Of a stretch of DNA of 36,027 nucleotides, positions 34,064 through 36,027 are shown piece by piece. The stretch covers positions 1-36,027 of the forward strand of contig JAJQCA010000075.1 in assembly GCA_021202985.1 (NCBI GenBank), read 5' to 3'. The translations under genes were made by a program, and so were the position numbers. Under the pieces are notes generated by a model. That model had not been told where the DNA came from. It did no database searches and worked only from the letters and a program-made list of their open reading frames with translations. Position 1 is the first letter of the stretch. Each line of letters starts with the position of its first letter. This stretch comes from Alistipes sp. GTDB taxonomy: Bacteria; Bacteroidota; Bacteroidia; Bacteroidales; Rikenellaceae.

Positions 34064-35803
34064 ATGAGCAGGTGGATGTGTCTTTTATCGTGTTCGATCC
34101 TTGTCTTACCCGTAGTATTTACCGGGTACGCACTTAAATCCGGGCAGGAGAATATCCGTAACAGCGGATATCCCTATTTTGTCGAACTTCCCGACAGCCT
34201 TCCCCCGTTGCATGATGTTATAGTATATATCAGCAGTGACCCGGAACTCTCCGGTAAAATCCTGGAATCCTATCTGGAAATGGACCCGGAATCCCGGGGC
34301 ACTCTTTATCCCGACGGGCTGGTTAAAATGGTCCTTGGAAGTTACCTTTATAACCGGGCGGAATACTCCCGGTCTATCGAAGTCCACCGGGAACTGCTTG
34401 ACGACCCGTACGTCACCGAATCCGATTCACTGCACATGAATGTGCTGGACAAACTCATGGAAAGTTCGCGGATGATAAACGACTTCGACAATACCATGCA
34501 GTACGCCATTCAAATGCTCGAAATTGCTAAAAGAGCGGACGATAAATCACAGATCGGCAGGGCCTATCTGTTCATGGGTAAAACCCAATTCAGGATCGGC
34601 GACAAACAGGATGCTTTAAGGTATTTCTCCCTCGCTCAGGAGAACATGGAGGCGGGGAATAACGCCCATTGGCTCAGTCATCTTTACCTTACCCTGGCCA
34701 ATCTGTTCATGGAATATGAAGAATATCAAAAATCCTACAATTACGCCATACTTTATGAGAAGTCCCTCGACCAACTGGAAGAATCCTACGATCCACAAAA
34801 CCAAATATTTATAGAAATACACAGGGGACGGGCCTATGTTATGCTTGCAGAGGTGTCCTTCAAACTGGGACGGGAGAAAGAAGCTGACCGTTATTATGAA
34901 AAATTCAAAAACACATGGAACGCTTCCGATCCGGCCGAAGGATATTTCATTTTACGATACCTTATGGCTGCCGGGAGATATCGGGAAGCCGAACCGTATG
35001 TTATCCGAAAGCAGGAAAACTTGCGGCAGGGCGGAGATACCCTCTCAAATAACATGCTGAACGTAAAACATTTTCTCCAGCATATATACAATAATCTGGG
35101 TAATAAGGAGAAAGCATACGATTATGCCGTCCAAAGGATCGCTATCCTGAGCGAACTCAGGAAAAAAGAGAACGAGAGTTCCGCACTGGAAATAACGGCC
35201 GCATACGAAACCGCCGAACGCGAAGCCATTATTTCCGCCCAGAAAGAGCAGATCAGGCTTAGGAATACCTATATTGGAGTTGCCGTTATAGTAGCGGTAT
35301 TCCTGATGGTACTGTTAGTATCCATCATAATTTACAACAGGAAACTCGACAGGAAGAATAGATTGCTTGTCGAGGGTATTAACCGGCAATTGAAAGGAAA
35401 GTCGGCAAGAAGGCCATTCAACGACAATTTACAAGGTGAAGGGAAGCAAATAGAGAAGAACGGTTTATTCGCCGATATCGAGCGCTTGATGCAGTCCGAA
35501 AAACTATATCTTAATAAAGGGCTGCTGCGTGACGAAGTGGTCAATCGTCTGGGAACGAATAAGAATTATCTGATCGAGGCAATCAAGGAAAATACAGGTA
35601 TGAACTTTACGGATTACCTTAATCACCTGCGTCTCGAGCATTCTTTAACGTTATTGTCGGGCACCGGTGATATAATTTCGGAAGTAGCGGCCTCAAGCGG
35701 TTTCGGGAGTGTGAGTTCCTATCATCGTCTCTTTACCGAAAAATACGGGATATCCCCCAACGTTTACCGCAAACTGAGTAAACAGAATGAAACAGAATAT
35801 TAA
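34064..35803 (+). CDS. TPR-membrane-AraC transcriptional regulator
   Basis: 579 residues from the ATG at 34064; the upstream frame extension lacks support. A signal or membrane segment (CSILVLPVVFTGYA) is followed by helical TPR-like repeats (about 90-385; NRAEYSRSIEVHREL, AYLFMGKTQFRIGDKQDALRYF written in part). Next are a coiled coil, a membrane helix at 402-424 and a cytoplasmic AraC HTH domain (470-575: LRDEVVNRLGTNKNYLIEAI, then VAASSGFGSVSSYHRLF). This layout senses in the periplasm and binds DNA in the cytoplasm. It is divergent from the fimbrial operon, so it probably controls it. Its 3' end is duplicated at 19003-19221. Confidence 0.87.
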   Translation: MSRWMCLLSCSILVLPVVFTGYALKSGQENIRNSGYPYFVELPDSLPPLHDVIVYISSDPELSGKILESYLEMDPESRGTLYPDGLVKMVLGSYLYNRAEYSRSIEVHRELLDDPYVTESDSLHMNVLDKLMESSRMINDFDNTMQYAIQMLEIAKRADDKSQIGRAYLFMGKTQFRIGDKQDALRYFSLAQENMEAGNNAHWLSHLYLTLANLFMEYEEYQKSYNYAILYEKSLDQLEESYDPQNQIFIEIHRGRAYVMLAEVSFKLGREKEADRYYEKFKNTWNASDPAEGYFILRYLMAAGRYREAEPYVIRKQENLRQGGDTLSNNMLNVKHFLQHIYNNLGNKEKAYDYAVQRIAILSELRKKENESSALEITAAYETAEREAIISAQKEQIRLRNTYIGVAVIVAVFLMVLLVSIIIYNRKLDRKNRLLVEGINRQLKGKSARRPFNDNLQGEGKQIEKNGLFADIERLMQSEKLYLNKGLLRDEVVNRLGTNKNYLIEAIKENTGMNFTDYLNHLRLEHSLTLLSGTGDIISEVAASSGFGSVSSYHRLFTEKYGISPNVYRKLSKQNETEY

Positions 35804-35972
35804 TCCCATTATTGTCTGCCATTTATAAAAATAGTATACTCAGTACATGTGTTATTTTCCTTTGAGGACTAAGCCATTTGCAACAATTGATGATATTTGT
35901 TGAGTATAAAATAATCGGGAGATAAAAACGGTAAAAATAAAATGCGGACACCGTGCGGACGCAGCAGAAATC
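35804..35972. other. AT-rich spacer before attR
   Basis: No gene is seen. It resembles 19222-19411 in wording and order. It contains the GCGGACAC-type pair at 35943-35962. Confidence 0.45.
35943..35962. repeat. GCGGACAC-type repeats near the right end (candidate integrase arm sites)
   Basis: It reads TGCGGACAC, then C, then GTGCGGACGC. It matches 18 of 20 positions at 19590-19609 just inside attL. The position within 30 bases of attR and the same orientation support a role in site-specific recombination, though shared descent of the ends is another explanation. Confidence 0.5.
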
Positions 35973-36027
35973 AAAAATGGCTTACAGATATCTGTAAGCC
36001 ATTTTTACTGTGCCCAGGACGAGACTC
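35973..36027. repeat. attR: 55-bp direct repeat
   Basis: The perfect copy of 19412-19466. The palindrome arms are 35973-35988 and 35991-36006 with a TA loop; on the minus strand this is the tRNA terminator. The match may be longer, because the window ends within it. Confidence 0.88.
36011..36027 (-). tRNA. 3' end of a tRNA gene, probably tRNA-Leu (continues past the window)
   Basis: The minus strand reads GAG-TCTCGT-CCTGGGC-A: end of a T loop, T-stem 3' strand, acceptor 3' strand and discriminator A. It is followed by a strong terminator palindrome. CCTGGGC would pair with a GCCCAGG 5' acceptor strand, as in Bacteroidales tRNA-Leu from memory. The rest of the gene must lie beyond 36027. Identity as Leu is not proven here. 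Confidence 0.55.

Larger units (their letters stand above)
19412..36027. mobile_element. tRNA-integrated mobilizable element carrying a DGR-target fimbrial operon
   Basis: About 16.6 kb is bounded by a 55-bp perfect direct repeat (19412-19466 and 35973-36027) that includes a tRNA 3' end. It contains a tyrosine integrase next to the left repeat, an excisionase-like HTH protein, a primase, MobC and a relaxase, but no type IV secretion genes. It must therefore be mobilised by a helper. The cargo is a five-gene fimbrial operon plus a TPR-AraC regulator. By eye the backbone (19.6-26.3 kb) is clearly more AT-rich than the cargo, so the two parts have different histories. The right end coincides with the window edge. 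Confidence 0.85.

Noticed and set aside
1-36027. DGR reverse transcriptase, Avd or template repeat inside the window
   Set aside because: No reading frame shows RT motifs. The constant core shared by the two variable regions was seen only at those two places on either strand, so a template is not present here.
1-36027. CRISPR array or insertion sequence
   Set aside because: No regularly spaced repeats and no transposase genes were seen; the only recombinase is the element integrase.

Overview
The window looks like a chromosomal segment of a GC-rich Bacteroidales bacterium, most plausibly Alistipes or a close relative (Rikenellaceae). The reasons are FimA/Mfa1-type fimbrillin lipoproteins, FISUMP and BACON domains, TPR-membrane-AraC regulators, a TonB-dependent receptor, and Bacteroidetes-type promoter boxes (TTTG-N19-TACCTTTG upstream of the integrase). 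Genus is inference; no rRNA or complete marker gene is present.

Left third (1-9.3 kb, almost all minus strand): a histidine-rich metal-uptake cassette (small His/Cys protein, TonB-dependent receptor, DUF4625 lipoprotein). Next come AraC, DUF362, a CMD-family protein, glutathione peroxidase, flavodoxin, cupin, a broken alcohol dehydrogenase and a ferritin-like diiron protein, which together read as a redox/stress cluster. At 9.5-11.5 kb are two paralogous HTH regulators with an unrecognised C-terminal domain. They lie downstream of a two-gene operon (11.8-18.4 kb) of giant surface lipoproteins built as fimbrillin-like + BACON + FISUMP.

Right half (19.4-36.0 kb): an integrative mobilizable element bounded by a 55-bp perfect direct repeat. 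The repeat contains a transcription-terminator palindrome and the 3' end of a tRNA gene (probably tRNA-Leu, minus strand, mostly beyond the right edge). The backbone is a tyrosine integrase, a RhuM-Fic protein, a membrane protein, an excisionase-like HTH protein, a Toprim primase, a highly folded putative oriT, MobC (with a possible -1 frameshift), a MobP-type relaxase and a coiled-coil membrane protein. The cargo is a five-gene fimbrial operon on the minus strand (OmpA/DUF3575, DUF5119, two fimbrillin-FISUMP adhesins, one fimbrillin) and a divergent TPR-AraC regulator. A 3'-terminal relic of a second copy of this regulator, plus a degenerate att-like site, lie just outside the left end, so islands have probably been stacked at this locus.

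The main discovery is in the cargo. The last 46 codons of the two FISUMP adhesins differ at 11 codons (19 nucleotides). Every change is at codon position 1 or 2, every affected codon ends in C or T, and the other 35 codons are identical to the base. This is the signature of diversity-generating-retroelement (DGR) variable regions written from a template rich in AAC/AAT codons. Each variable region is followed by a conserved three-hairpin module, one hairpin of which shows two compensatory base-pair changes. I find no reverse transcriptase, Avd gene or template repeat in the window. The element therefore appears to be a mobile carrier of DGR targets that would have to be diversified in trans.
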